A DNA stretch of 40,143 nucleotides from Methanobacteriota archaeon (GCA_002723045.1 PBNI01000019.1:17336-57478); one strand, 5' to 3'; positions 27,001-34,953 are shown, counted from the stretch's first letter. Notes: generated by a model from the sequence alone, not told the origin. A program made the numbers and translations.

Positions 27001-29740
27001 CATCAATCCAATGAATGGATCTGATGCATTGGAAAATCCGGATGGAGATGGCTTCGATGTCAACAAGAATGGAATTATAGAGTCAGAAGAAGCATTTGTG
27101 AATTGGATGGAATATCACATCAAATCAGATATTCTGGGATCCGACTCAATATCCTCGGGAACAATGTACCCAGAAAATCACACATCATTTTTACCTCATC
27201 ATTCATGGCAGGGTCTGGCAGACAAATCATTCGGAGAAAGAACCGGTGAGTACTACCTCTCGCTATGGACAGGGCTGCCAAACGAAGACATCGGTTCATC
27301 TGACCCGTTGAATTCAGATTCCGATAACGATGGCATGCCAGATGGATGGGAGGTCTTCCATGCACGGTGGAGTCTTTTCGACAGTGATTGGACTCTTAAT
27401 CCAGTCAATGGGGGGGATGGCCTCGGAGACCCGGACTTGGACGGGATGTCAAATTGGGAAGAGTACAACTCAATCGATAGCTCAATTAGCGAATCAGACC
27501 CAACCATTTCATCACCGCAATTTTACCTAACCGATGCAGCCGGAGCACTCCTAGAGACTCCATGGATTGGTGCTGAATCGTCTCTTTCGTTTGGCTATTT
27601 CTTGACAGAAGAGCAATCTAATTTGACAGGAACTTCTGCAGACCCTAACAATCCAGATACCGACGGAGACGGTTTGCTCGATGGAATCGAGGTGATTTTT
27701 ACTACTTGGAATTCAAGTGCTGGCGTCTGGACACTAAATCCACTAATTCCTAACCAGGGTGGGTTCGACTCGGATGGAGATGGGATTGGCGACCTGGTCG
27801 AACTAAATCTGACAGCAAATCTCCCAATTAATGGGGAATCTTACCCAATGGGGGCACCAACATTCGGTGTTGAGTCGAGGGAAATAGATGAGACTGCTTT
27901 CGAAAATAGGGTGTTTAGGATCCTCTTTAGCAAGGAGGGAAGGGCCGAACTAGGGATGGAGCAATACTTGGAGTGGAAATCCGGTTTGCCTGCAAAGCCG
28001 ATGCTACAGGCAATCTTCGGAATCACTGATCCAAAGGATCAAGATACCGATAGAGATGGTATGAGCGACGGATATGAGTACTGGTTCTCGGAATGGGATC
28101 TAGAGGAAAATCAATGGACAATGAACCCACTAACTGACTCAGATGTGAATTTCGACTCCGACGAAGACTCATTCGATTGTAATGGCGATGGGGAGATTTC
28201 CGACTCTGAATCTTTCGATAATCTGGCAGAATACGACTCCAGGTGGTATGGAAAGAGGTTGGAGGTAGGTAACGTGCCAAATGGGACATCTGTTGTCTCC
28301 TACGGAGCCGATGCAGCCAATGCGCTCATTGAGGAGACCGGCCTTTCAAATAAATCCGCATGGGGGCAGCTATACTCGTTGTTCTCTTCGAAAAGCTTGC
28401 GCTCTTCAGAAAAGATAGGCCTGATCAACCAGATCGATCCAGATAATTTCAACAAATCCCTAATTGGAATTAGTGACCCTACTCACGATGACTCTGATGG
28501 GGATGGAATGCCAGACGGTTGGGAATACTGCTACTCAATTTATGCCGAGATCTTACCAGTCAACTCATACCGTTGGTCATTAAACCCCCTAAATCCACTG
28601 GATGTCGATTATGATCCAGATGCAGACGGTTGGTTGGACAGGGAGATATTAGACACGCCCGCAATCCAAGGAAATTGGGACTCCCGGGTGTTCACCCCAC
28701 TTCCCGAAGATCAGCAATTCGGGAATGGGGCTAGCTCACTTTATTTCACAAATATAATGGAATATGACAATGGAACCGGGCCACTAGATCCCGATTCTGA
28801 TTCTGACTCGATTCTGATGACTCCAATTTTTGTGGATGGGGTGGTGGTTGACTATCGTCAAGACATGAGCCTATCTGATGGAAGAGAGATGTTCAAGTAT
28901 GGTACAAATCCACTTGATAACGACACCGATGGTGACATGATGCCCGACTTCTATGAGTATTATAGGGGTTGGAATGAGACAAACGATAACTGGTCTTCGT
29001 TCATGAAGATAAAAGTCCAGTGGACCGAGGTCACACCTCAGAACTGGAAGCCGATTAAGTTCTCAGATGGAGATATTACCAGGCCAGATTTGGACTGGAA
29101 TTGGTTTACTCATGACCCAACAGACCCATCCGATGCCACTCAGGATGCAGATAATGATGGGGAGTGGGACTGTTCGGGGAGCAGTTGCGAGTATGTTCCA
29201 TACAATAATTTCCAAGAGTATTATGCAGTAGTCAATGCGACCCTTTCTTCACCATCGATCGTACGGGCCTCAACATTGTTCGATTGTTCCGGAGAAAAGG
29301 TGGAAGAATGGTGGCAACTTAGAGAGACACTACTTGGGACCTGTTCAGGTTCGAACTCAATTTCTTCCAACTACTTACGAATCAACAAAATTAATGACGA
29401 CGACCAACTCTATGCCCTGATAGTTCAAGATAATGACTTGACATACTTGGATGTAAACTCCAGTAACGACATCATTCATGTAAATGGTGAATGGACTGAT
29501 GAATTCAACAGGCTTGCAGGAGATAGAAACCACTTGCCAAATCCAGGACTGGGAGAATATGCATATGGGTGGTGGATTCTCGATATCGACGGAGACTTGG
29601 TTGCTGACGGGACAGACCCAACTAATTGGGATACCGATGGTGACTGGTTGAATGATTTCTTCGAGATCGACGACGATCTACTAGATGGAATTAGGGGCAA
29701 TAGCGGTTCGCCGATTCGCTACGACGACAGGACTTCATGA
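24029..29740 (+). CDS. Giant secreted protein of type-3 calcium repeats with inserted beta-propeller
   Basis: 1903 residues. Signal peptide MRRKQTALLVAMLIFSSLAF. The mature protein is built from about 13 copies of a DxDxDGxPDGWE motif (for example DTDGDGLPDGYEV, DSDGDGMPDGWEI, DSDNDGMPDGWEV), each usually followed by W/Y-rich text and a second acidic element such as LDPNNPEDASGDADGDGLSN. This is a thrombospondin-type-3-like calcium-binding array. Between copies two and three, roughly residues 380-730, there is a different region of repeated LLxGSxxGL strands that looks like a beta-propeller. No C-terminal TM or sorting signal is visible, unlike the other surface giants here, so it may be released or held by another protein. 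Function unknown; a calcium-stiffened adhesive or extracellular scaffold is the best guess. The next gene overlaps its stop codon. Confidence 0.88.
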   Translation: MRRKQTALLVAMLIFSSLAFISQTRPQSPVSSTDPNLAEGTESPVTDQDGDLMPDLFEVIFGEPVDIETATFQGTISGLDPSDSTDNSTDHDRDGLTALQEYCWPYTLDNCFEERNTLTGKSPEESESGLREYLDPRSSDTDGDGLPDGYEVHMCTLGGLYKKDPNDPLNPNNFWECRYFDPLDPSDINIDFDRCEADFSWGCGDGFDFNSDGEIDLGERFTNSEEYWLGAPDDWITERDGLWCWGSIHGLTEDSCQTQFERPTGESGWMGSDPRFSDSDYFFWDEITPATLDVLGDGIPDGWEAQYGLDPLNSSDAIIDSDSDGWDKDEDGFITADVTIGTSQWGEAFSNFEEYSVDFDENSGVMPGVRGIEISPDSDTLINFDHSTAIRLVDSAVHSIIPDQPRERLLVGSKYGITALDPFRGISSSFEFPPGVELYTMERNSVGNIDFLMLGSNLGLHTLTLENGLPVMDTLTTHELGEASVLFQFVSDSFDPGVLIMGKDGVWRTTFSESEQSLSTSEIIFVESLSSMLSDSNATATSAGHAKIFGRTPILLIGSDFGLIAWNSSDGSDNNGMPWWVFTRNNADEFVSPDILDTTKTATVNSIMVESSEQGSDDVWLGMGGGLHLITMDLFISQPRESIDNQRMLNLGGLLTGANDVHSILPLEGMIILGSSDGTWCLEGSSDGILDIRQNQTDIPGLVTSLASLERDGQIWVFAGVSPGRFMNIAPMNPNSHDSDLDGIPDGWEFAYGLDPTDPFDASRDNDADGVSIGGGSGHGFDRLWTNLEEYRFVTPSEFGQNGTDPRVADSDGDGLTDGEEYWGWFIDQTSFDCFYLNQQYLCDAGIGTSAEEVHLGGWTGTGSSGGSDLPTDPTNPDSDGDGMPDGWEIKHRRWIGDIYTGGNEWTLDPNNPEDASGDADGDGLSNLCEYEWERLLDRSISTGIISHGETSASVQKWVPTDPNSVDSDSDSLPDGWEARYSCNWPSSNSGINPMNGSDALENPDGDGFDVNKNGIIESEEAFVNWMEYHIKSDILGSDSISSGTMYPENHTSFLPHHSWQGLADKSFGERTGEYYLSLWTGLPNEDIGSSDPLNSDSDNDGMPDGWEVFHARWSLFDSDWTLNPVNGGDGLGDPDLDGMSNWEEYNSIDSSISESDPTISSPQFYLTDAAGALLETPWIGAESSLSFGYFLTEEQSNLTGTSADPNNPDTDGDGLLDGIEVIFTTWNSSAGVWTLNPLIPNQGGFDSDGDGIGDLVELNLTANLPINGESYPMGAPTFGVESREIDETAFENRVFRILFSKEGRAELGMEQYLEWKSGLPAKPMLQAIFGITDPKDQDTDRDGMSDGYEYWFSEWDLEENQWTMNPLTDSDVNFDSDEDSFDCNGDGEISDSESFDNLAEYDSRWYGKRLEVGNVPNGTSVVSYGADAANALIEETGLSNKSAWGQLYSLFSSKSLRSSEKIGLINQIDPDNFNKSLIGISDPTHDDSDGDGMPDGWEYCYSIYAEILPVNSYRWSLNPLNPLDVDYDPDADGWLDREILDTPAIQGNWDSRVFTPLPEDQQFGNGASSLYFTNIMEYDNGTGPLDPDSDSDSILMTPIFVDGVVVDYRQDMSLSDGREMFKYGTNPLDNDTDGDMMPDFYEYYRGWNETNDNWSSFMKIKVQWTEVTPQNWKPIKFSDGDITRPDLDWNWFTHDPTDPSDATQDADNDGEWDCSGSSCEYVPYNNFQEYYAVVNATLSSPSIVRASTLFDCSGEKVEEWWQLRETLLGTCSGSNSISSNYLRINKINDDDQLYALIVQDNDLTYLDVNSSNDIIHVNGEWTDEFNRLAGDRNHLPNPGLGEYAYGWWILDIDGDLVADGTDPTNWDTDGDWLNDFFEIDDDLLDGIRGNSGSPIRYDDRTS
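24168..29690 (+). repeat. Array of about 13 DxDxDGxPDGWE repeats
   Basis: Protein-level repeats read near 24168, 24447, 24913, 26243, 26458, 26660, 26930, 27316, 27657, 28045, 28494, 28925 and 29632. Core residues are D-x-D-x-D-G-[MLI]-P-D-G-[WY]-E. DNA copies such as GATGGAATGCCCGATGGATG are similar but not identical, so the array is old. Confidence 0.85.
25170..26215 (+). repeat. Probable beta-propeller blades inside the type-3 repeat giant
   Basis: Six recurring strand motifs: LLVGSKYGITALDPF, FLMLGSNLGLHTLTLENG, VLIMGKDGVWRTTF, ILLIGSDFGLIAWNSSDG, VWLGMGGGLHLITMDL and MIILGSSDGTWCLEGS. Blade count and closure cannot be proven from sequence alone. Confidence 0.5.
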
Positions 29741-30258
29741 ACTCAACAATTCATTTGCCCCCCTCCCCTCAGATACTCATGAGCGAAGGGGAGCGAAACG
29801 TCCCTGGGCCCGAAGCCTCTGCGAATGATAAACTCCTATTCCTAAGGGAGAATATGGTTCATCTGACTAATCAACTGAGCATGCCAATAATAGAAGTGGC
29901 ACTTGTCATCTCTAAGTACATTCGAACGGTACTGGACTCTCTCCAAAAAGCTGCCATCGAGGAGGGAGAAGAATTGCCAGAAGTCCTTCTAAATCCTCTT
30001 CCCAGCAACTCTCCACGATCAGAAACTAATTCTGGCATCGCTTCATTTCCACTTGAGAAGTTAATTGACAGAGTCGATCAGGACAGAATGGACATTTTGG
30101 ATACTCTAGTCAGAACAATACTCAATGAGAGTCAACTGGAATTCGTCTCCGCACTTCAAGAGTTTCGTGACTGGGAATTCGAAATCCGCAACCAACTTTC
30201 AGACGTATCAAGCCCAGGGGGCCTCTTTAGCCCACTCTCACTAGATGACGACTTCTAG
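29737..30258 (+). CDS. Small helical protein of unknown function, coupled to the upstream giant gene
   Basis: Not recognised. The 173-residue frame starts in an ATGA overlap with the stop of the type-3 repeat giant, a classic sign of translational coupling. An internal ATG at 29779 (MSEGERNVPG) is an alternative that would remove a proline-rich 14-residue leader. There is no signal peptide or TM segment. The body is predicted mainly helical (KLLFLRENMVHLTNQLSM, IIEVALVISKYIRTVLDSLQ, RMDILDTLVRTILNESQL), with an acidic C terminus LSLDDDF. Likely cytoplasmic. The stop overlaps that of the convergent gene by 4 nt. Confidence 0.75.
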   Translation: MNSTIHLPPSPQILMSEGERNVPGPEASANDKLLFLRENMVHLTNQLSMPIIEVALVISKYIRTVLDSLQKAAIEEGEELPEVLLNPLPSNSPRSETNSGIASFPLEKLIDRVDQDRMDILDTLVRTILNESQLEFVSALQEFRDWEFEIRNQLSDVSSPGGLFSPLSLDDDF

Positions 30259-30587
30259 CTATTCATCGACTCTGAAGATGCTACTATGCCACTGGAGACC
30301 CACCAAGCATCAGCTATCGACCAGACGAAAAGAAAGGGCCATAGAAATGCCGGAATCAGCGGAAACTGAATTAGAAACCACTCTCCGCCCTTCCTGTGTT
30401 GGCGATTGAAATGCTGCCCTAGGAAGAGGAAGGGGACAAGCGAAAGTGCCACTGCAAACAGTGGTCGTATAGCACCCCATGGACCTACGCCACCGCTCAA
30501 CTCGCTCCAAATGGCAGAAACAACGCCCAGAGGCCTGAAATCATCCTCTTCCACTGCCTCTACCCGGACTACGAACTCCCCTTCCAC
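30255..30587 (-). CDS. Small membrane protein, two TM segments, unknown function
   Basis: 110 residues starting at GTG 30587; no in-frame ATG exists upstream before a stop. An N-terminal acidic stretch (VRVEAVEEDDF) is followed by two hydrophobic segments (IRPLFAVALSLVPFLFLG and PLIPAFLWPFLFVWSIADAW) separated by the basic loop NRQHRKGGEW, giving an N-out/C-out hairpin by the positive-inside rule. No family recognised. It is a minus-strand singleton divergent from pcp; the 85-nt gap between them is AT-rich (CATAATATCATAG) and probably a bidirectional promoter. Confidence 0.65.
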   Translation of the reverse strand: MEGEFVVRVEAVEEDDFRPLGVVSAIWSELSGGVGPWGAIRPLFAVALSLVPFLFLGQHFNRQHRKGGEWFLIQFPLIPAFLWPFLFVWSIADAWWVSSGIVASSESMNS

Positions 30588-30672
30588 ATAGTTTGCGGTA
30601 ATTGTAAGCGGATGAATTTGCCGACCATAATATCATAGAAAACGAGAACAACCGATAGCGATTGCGAAAACC

Positions 30673-31254
30673 ATGCATGAGGGGTTAATAGTTACGGGAT
30701 TTGAGCCATTTTCAAATTTCAAGAGAAATATTTCCCAACAGATTGTAGAGATAATCTCCGCAGAAATGGTATCCGATTTCAAGATCAGTACTTCTATACT
30801 TGCAGTGGACGAAAACGGTTCACGAGAGATTTCTGAAAGGATAGAAAGCGGGGAAAAAATCGGTTCGGTCCTACATTTAGGATTCTCGGAAAGCGCCAAA
30901 GAAATACTACTAGAGAGATACGCTAGGAATAATTTTCAAATGAAAATTGCAGATAACTCAGGCAGGCTCCTCTCTTCTGGAAAAATATCCCCGGGAAAAG
31001 AAGTCCTCGAAACAAAGGTCCCACTGAACTTCATCGACAACTTTCTGGAGCGTAATTCAAAAATCAGATGGAACGAAGACGCTGGTGGTTTTGTTTGCAA
31101 TGAGACATACTTTCGCTCACTACTAGCCTCCTCAGAAGATCAGCAACCTGTTGTACTATTCATTCACCTTCCAAGCGAGGAAATTTTACCTCTCGAGGAA
31201 CAATATGACATCATTACATCGATTTGTAAATCCCTAAATCAGATACATAATTAG
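30673..31254 (+). CDS. pcp: Pyroglutamyl-peptidase I-like cysteine peptidase (C15)
   Basis: Would remove N-terminal pyroglutamate from peptides in the cytoplasm. The 193-residue length is near the family's roughly 200-215. It starts with the family signature VTGFEPFSNF. All three catalytic residues can be placed: E81 in LLERYARN, C142 in GGFVCNETYF and H165 in LFIHLPSEE, at almost the same numbering as in characterised enzymes (E81, C144, H168). The rest is strongly diverged: the Gly/Asn motif after GFEPF is lost and the usual VG.AGGR stretch reads LGFSESAKE. Activity is therefore likely but the substrate may differ. It converges on the RNA-binding protein gene with a 14-nt gap. Confidence 0.82.
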   Translation: MHEGLIVTGFEPFSNFKRNISQQIVEIISAEMVSDFKISTSILAVDENGSREISERIESGEKIGSVLHLGFSESAKEILLERYARNNFQMKIADNSGRLLSSGKISPGKEVLETKVPLNFIDNFLERNSKIRWNEDAGGFVCNETYFRSLLASSEDQQPVVLFIHLPSEEILPLEEQYDIITSICKSLNQIHN

Positions 31255-31268
31255 GCCCAACAATCTCA

Positions 31269-31763
31269 CTAATCTCTTCCGGACCCGAACCATTCCGAAG
31301 CCTCTCCAGTTCCACTCATGGCTAACTCGTCACCGACTTCCCTTGGCACAATGTCCCTCCCGGTATGCCATGTTGCCTGCTCTAGCCATAGGACAATGTC
31401 ACGACCAGTCAAAGAAACCTCCATTGTACCTCCCAGGGGGTTCTCTTTCAAAACAAAGGAGGCCTTTCCTATGGATGCGGACTGCCTCGAGAGTCTGAAA
31501 ACAGCCCCTTCTTCATCTGCCTCCATTGCCATCGCATCGAGTGCCGTGTCTAGGACTCGATTCTCCCTCAATATCGACAGAAGATTATCAATTGAATCCA
31601 CATTTCCACTTATTTTCTCAGAATCCCTACTTATTGGGAAATCAGATTTTTCTAGAGTACTATCGGGGCTCCATCCAGGAAAAATTGAACGAATTGAATC
31701 GAAAACCTTGTCTGGATCATCATGACTTCTGACAATCGTAGAAACTTGTATGATTGGCTCCAC
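31269..31763 (-). CDS. PF01877/DUF54-type RNA-binding protein (archaeal, COG1325)
   Basis: 164 residues. The pattern matches the archaeal family annotated as RNA-binding or predicted exosome-associated: an N-terminal strand IIQVSTIVRSHDDPDKVFDS, then IRSIFPGW, a central LLSILRENRVLDTALDAM helix, and the conserved FRLSRQSASIGKASF followed by NPLGGTMEVSL. No signal peptide or TM. The direct RNA target is unknown, and the exosome link comes from the family annotation rather than from this locus. It starts at ATG 31763 and shares a 90-nt divergent intergenic region with the zinc-ribbon membrane protein gene. Confidence 0.8.
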   Translation of the reverse strand: MEPIIQVSTIVRSHDDPDKVFDSIRSIFPGWSPDSTLEKSDFPISRDSEKISGNVDSIDNLLSILRENRVLDTALDAMAMEADEEGAVFRLSRQSASIGKASFVLKENPLGGTMEVSLTGRDIVLWLEQATWHTGRDIVPREVGDELAMSGTGEASEWFGSGRD

Positions 31764-31853
31764 ATGACCTCGAACAAATGGAAACTAATAGTGCTAACCG
31801 GTCTACAATCGATTTGCGCGAAAATTCAAACCATTAACAATCGACGATAAGGC

Positions 31854-32594
31854 GTGGCACAACGTTCTGGGTTGATTTCTCTTGCTCTTGTTTTAATACC
31901 TAACATTGTCATTCTTTCTTTCAGAACTCTGTCTCCTGAGCTCAATGAGGCTCTATCAAACGACTATTTCGGGCAAATAGTGGCACACTCACTGGCCCTG
32001 TTAATAGGGTTGATAATGGCATATCGATATTCAGTCGTCCATGATCACGAATTCCGTCGATCTAAGGCTATCAGTGCTTTATCAAAAACTTACAAACTAG
32101 AGGATAGAGGCCTCTGGGAAAAGGGAGAAGTAGCAATTCAGAAGCTGGAAGCAAGGGCTTTTTCGGATTTCAAAGGTAGAAAGGCAACCACCTCTAGACG
32201 TAGAATGCAGGGCAAGATTGGAGAGATAAATCGAGAATCCCAAGAACTCATACAAAAGATTGGAGATAATTCAGAATTCACTCTTTCAGTCGATGGAGTA
32301 GAGCAGAAACAGGAAACAATCGAAGAACCCCCAAAAGAAAAACCAAAACTAATCTCCCGAGTCTCAAAATTCATTTCTTCTTCTGTCGAAAAAACCGCGT
32401 CCAGGAGGGAAGAAAGAAGGAAGAAAGCCGCACTTCAGAAAAGTGAGTCTTCCTACCCTTTAGTGGAAGATGCAAACTCTAGATGGGCAATCCCACAAGG
32501 GACCCAGATGAAAACTAGATTGTGCAGCAGTTGTTCAACATACAATGATGCAGAGTCAGATTATTGTTCATCCTGCGGTTCGTTAATCGCTTGA
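31854..32594 (+). CDS. Two-TM membrane protein with C-terminal zinc ribbon
   Basis: 246 residues from a GTG start; family not recognised. Two hydrophobic helices (about 6-24, LISLALVLIPNIVILSF; about 42-58, AHSLALLIGLIMAYRY) precede a long charged, probably coiled cytoplasmic region rich in Lys/Arg/Glu (for example ASRREERRKKAALQK). It ends with a CxxC...CxxC zinc ribbon (CSSCSTYNDAESDYCSSCGS), the pattern often found at the end of archaeal membrane proteins. ATTAACAA about 20 nt upstream is a weak box A. It precedes dnaJ in the same direction with a 49-nt gap. Confidence 0.75.
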   Translation: MAQRSGLISLALVLIPNIVILSFRTLSPELNEALSNDYFGQIVAHSLALLIGLIMAYRYSVVHDHEFRRSKAISALSKTYKLEDRGLWEKGEVAIQKLEARAFSDFKGRKATTSRRRMQGKIGEINRESQELIQKIGDNSEFTLSVDGVEQKQETIEEPPKEKPKLISRVSKFISSSVEKTASRREERRKKAALQKSESSYPLVEDANSRWAIPQGTQMKTRLCSSCSTYNDAESDYCSSCGSLIA

Positions 32595-32614
32595 TTGGGG
32601 AACGGTTGATATGA

Positions 32615-32626
32615 CTCCTTCAGGAG
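32615..32626. promoter_or_regulatory. Short palindrome CTCCT-TC-AGGAG upstream of dnaJ
   Basis: 5-bp perfect arms in the 49-nt gap, between an AT-rich GGTTGATAT (32604-32612, possible box A) and the ATG at 32644. The position would suit an operator over the transcription start, but the arms are short and chance is possible. Confidence 0.25.
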
Positions 32627-32643
32627 CCTAGGTCGGGAACGTT

Positions 32644-33786
32644 ATGGCCAGTAAGAGAGACTATTACGTTATTCTTGAAGTCGACAAAGACGCTTCAGAG
32701 GACCAGATAAAGCAGTCTTTCCGTTCCCTTGCAAGAAAGTACCATCCCGATAAGAATCCAAATGACTCAGAAGCAGAGACTAAATTCAAGGAGATCCAAG
32801 AGGCATACGCAATCCTATCTAACCCCGAAGAAAGGCGAAAGTACGATGTCTTTGGCCACGAAAGGCCCGGCGGCTCTCCATTTGGATCTCGAGGATTCCA
32901 AGGTGTCGACATTAGTTTCGATGACCTTTTTGGCGGTGGCTTTGACTCGATTTTCAGTCAATTCTTTGGCGGACAACAGGGCGATAGAACACGTGGTTCA
33001 GATTTATTGGTAAGGCATTCCGTACCCTTTCAAGCTTCAATGGATGGCTTGGAAGATGAAATAGAAATTGAGGCTCTGAAGTGCTGCGATAGTTGCAATG
33101 GCTCTGGCTCCGCGAAGGACGGAGGCTCACGTCAATGCCCTTCATGTGACGGAAGGGGCAGGATAGACGAGATTTCCATGATAGGCCCTTTCAGGCAACG
33201 AGTCAGAAAGGATTGCGCCCCATGTAGGGGTTCTGGAAGACTGATTTCTGATCCATGCCCAGATTGCGGAGGTGATGGAAGGGCCCTGCAAACAAATCGC
33301 GTCAAGTTCTCGATTATGCCGGGCATAACCTCTGGAAATCGTCTTAGGATGCGTGGACAAGGGGAGGCTTCAACATCACTCAATGGGAGTCCAGGGGATC
33401 TATTCATAGAAATTGATGTCGAACCTCACCCATGGTTCGAAAGAGACGGATCAGACCTTCTCATGGCCCTTCCTCTAAACTTCGCAGACTTGACCCTTGG
33501 GACTACCATCGAGATTCCCCACATAGATTCTGATGCCCTTAGGATTACAGTGCCCCCCGGCTCTAACCCAGGAGAAACAATTTCAATTCCCGGTAGGGGT
33601 CTGCCTTACAGCAACCGTAGAGCCAGAAGGGGTTCGGTAACCGTTGTACTAAGGCTCCAATCACCCAACAAGCATTCTCGCAAGTTGAAGAAGAAAATAG
33701 AAGAAATCAGAGTTGAACTGGAGAATCATACCCCACCCGTAGAAGAGAGAATTAGGGACGAAGCCAAATCAAGACGGGGACTTTGA
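32644..33786 (+). CDS. dnaJ: Type I chaperone DnaJ (Hsp40)
   Basis: Co-chaperone that delivers clients to DnaK and stimulates its ATPase. 380 residues, full type I architecture: J domain 1-70 with HPD at 34-36; Gly/Phe linker (FGSRGFQGVD...FGGGFDSIF); a zinc-binding region with all four CxxCxGxG repeats (CDSCNGSG, CPSCDGRG, CAPCRGSG, CPDCGGDG); and C-terminal client-binding beta domains (SGNRLRMRGQGEAS, PGDLFIEIDVEPHPWFERDG). DnaK and GrpE are not in the window. Archaeal DnaK systems are thought to come from bacteria, and this protein looks bacterial in type. It ends 4 nt from the convergent gene. Confidence 0.97.
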   Translation: MASKRDYYVILEVDKDASEDQIKQSFRSLARKYHPDKNPNDSEAETKFKEIQEAYAILSNPEERRKYDVFGHERPGGSPFGSRGFQGVDISFDDLFGGGFDSIFSQFFGGQQGDRTRGSDLLVRHSVPFQASMDGLEDEIEIEALKCCDSCNGSGSAKDGGSRQCPSCDGRGRIDEISMIGPFRQRVRKDCAPCRGSGRLISDPCPDCGGDGRALQTNRVKFSIMPGITSGNRLRMRGQGEASTSLNGSPGDLFIEIDVEPHPWFERDGSDLLMALPLNFADLTLGTTIEIPHIDSDALRITVPPGSNPGETISIPGRGLPYSNRRARRGSVTVVLRLQSPNKHSRKLKKKIEEIRVELENHTPPVEERIRDEAKSRRGL

Positions 33787-33790
33787 AGAA

Positions 33791-34891
33791 TCACTCTTCT
33801 CCCATTTCTATAGGATTTGTTGGAACCGCTGCTATCGGTTTCCCATCTACTAATCCTGAAATTTGAATATTGAATGCCGGCGGATTTCCCAGAGTTTCAA
33901 TTTGTACGAATTTCGTCGAACCCCCCTCTAGGTCACCCAAGAAAACCTCATCATCTCGAAAAATCATTTCTGGAATAACGCTCTGTATTGTGGCAACTTC
34001 TCCCAGCGGTGAGAAAATCCTGATCGCAGCCATTTCCCAGCCAATTGTCCCAGCCCTGATCCCAATTAGAAGTGAATTAATGGAATCCTCAAATCTCCAA
34101 ACACATATGTCGATATTTTCAGTAAAATGCCTTATCTCGGGCACTCCAAGTTCCTCAGAAACAGAATTCCATGAACCCTTGCCAAGTATGGATAGTGCCG
34201 CAGAAACCTCTTCACGGCCCTTTGTCAGATCTTTGATCGAGAACCTATCTCTAAGGGCATTCAAGATGTGCCTCTCATTTTCCACTAATTCTCCCCCTCT
34301 CTTTGAAGGCAGCAAATCACTTCTATTCCACCATAATACAATTACTAGTGGAAATATTAGGAAAAGGCCAGCAACCACATAGAATGGTGTAAACATCCAT
34401 GCTAAATTGACAAATTCCCCTTCGTCTTCAAAAGAACCTCTATTTTCCAGAGTGAATCGATATGCAATCTCCTCCCCGAAGTCACCATTCCTTTCCAGTC
34501 TGATAGCATGCACCCCAGGATCCAGTCCCAATTCACCCTGTTCACTATCGGCAAATTCAACAATCGTCCAAGTACTTTGATTCAGTCTCTGCACGCTAAT
34601 TCTAACTGTATCGTTATTTGAGACCCAAAATCCAACCATCGTCCAATTCGTTGAAGAAATTTCCAAGGCAAACACATCCACAGAGTCATTTGTTGAGAAA
34701 GATCCAATGGTCGTGGAATTATTTGGCGAAATTATCTGCCATTGCTCGCCTATTTCATTAGAATCCCACAACTTGCTTGGAGCATCCCCGAACTCCTCAA
34801 AAATAGAATTTTGCTGCCCTTCTCCAATACAAGAAAATGTGAAAATTGAGACAACAATTAGTGTAGAAATTACGACTCTGGCCTCATGCAT
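33791..34891 (-). CDS. Signal-peptide protein with external beta domain, one TM and cytoplasmic domain
   Basis: 366 residues, function unknown. The N terminus MHEARVVISTLIVVSIFTFS is a signal peptide; a Cys follows directly (FSCIGEG), but the lipobox is poor. About 130 external residues with many sequons (NNSTT, NDSVD, NQSTW) resemble a small beta-sandwich of the pre-peptidase C type (DSVDVFALEISSTNWTMVGF, then GVHAIRLERNGDFG). A TM helix (YVVAGLFLIFPLVIVLWW, about residue 172-190) leads to roughly 170 cytoplasmic residues without recognised motif. It could be a one-pass sensor. It is divergent from arcS over a 62-nt gap that must hold both promoters. Confidence 0.75.
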   Translation of the reverse strand: MHEARVVISTLIVVSIFTFSCIGEGQQNSIFEEFGDAPSKLWDSNEIGEQWQIISPNNSTTIGSFSTNDSVDVFALEISSTNWTMVGFWVSNNDTVRISVQRLNQSTWTIVEFADSEQGELGLDPGVHAIRLERNGDFGEEIAYRFTLENRGSFEDEGEFVNLAWMFTPFYVVAGLFLIFPLVIVLWWNRSDLLPSKRGGELVENERHILNALRDRFSIKDLTKGREEVSAALSILGKGSWNSVSEELGVPEIRHFTENIDICVWRFEDSINSLLIGIRAGTIGWEMAAIRIFSPLGEVATIQSVIPEMIFRDDEVFLGDLEGGSTKFVQIETLGNPPAFNIQISGLVDGKPIAAVPTNPIEMGEE

Positions 34892-34953
34892 TATGCTTGG
34901 GAGGGCAACTAGGTCTTAGAATCCTTCAAGCGAAATGCTTCCATGGGCAGCCA

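Noticed and set aside
24168-29690. Regularly spaced similar DNA segments that could suggest a CRISPR or tandem DNA repeat
   Set aside because: Spacing is irregular (about 200-1300 nt), copies differ in third positions and all are in frame as DxDxDGxPDGWE, so they are protein repeats.
34897-34953. N-terminal extension of ArcS from a TTG
   Set aside because: It would consume nearly the whole 62-nt divergent promoter region and begins with an unlikely start codon; the ATG at 34954 is sufficient.
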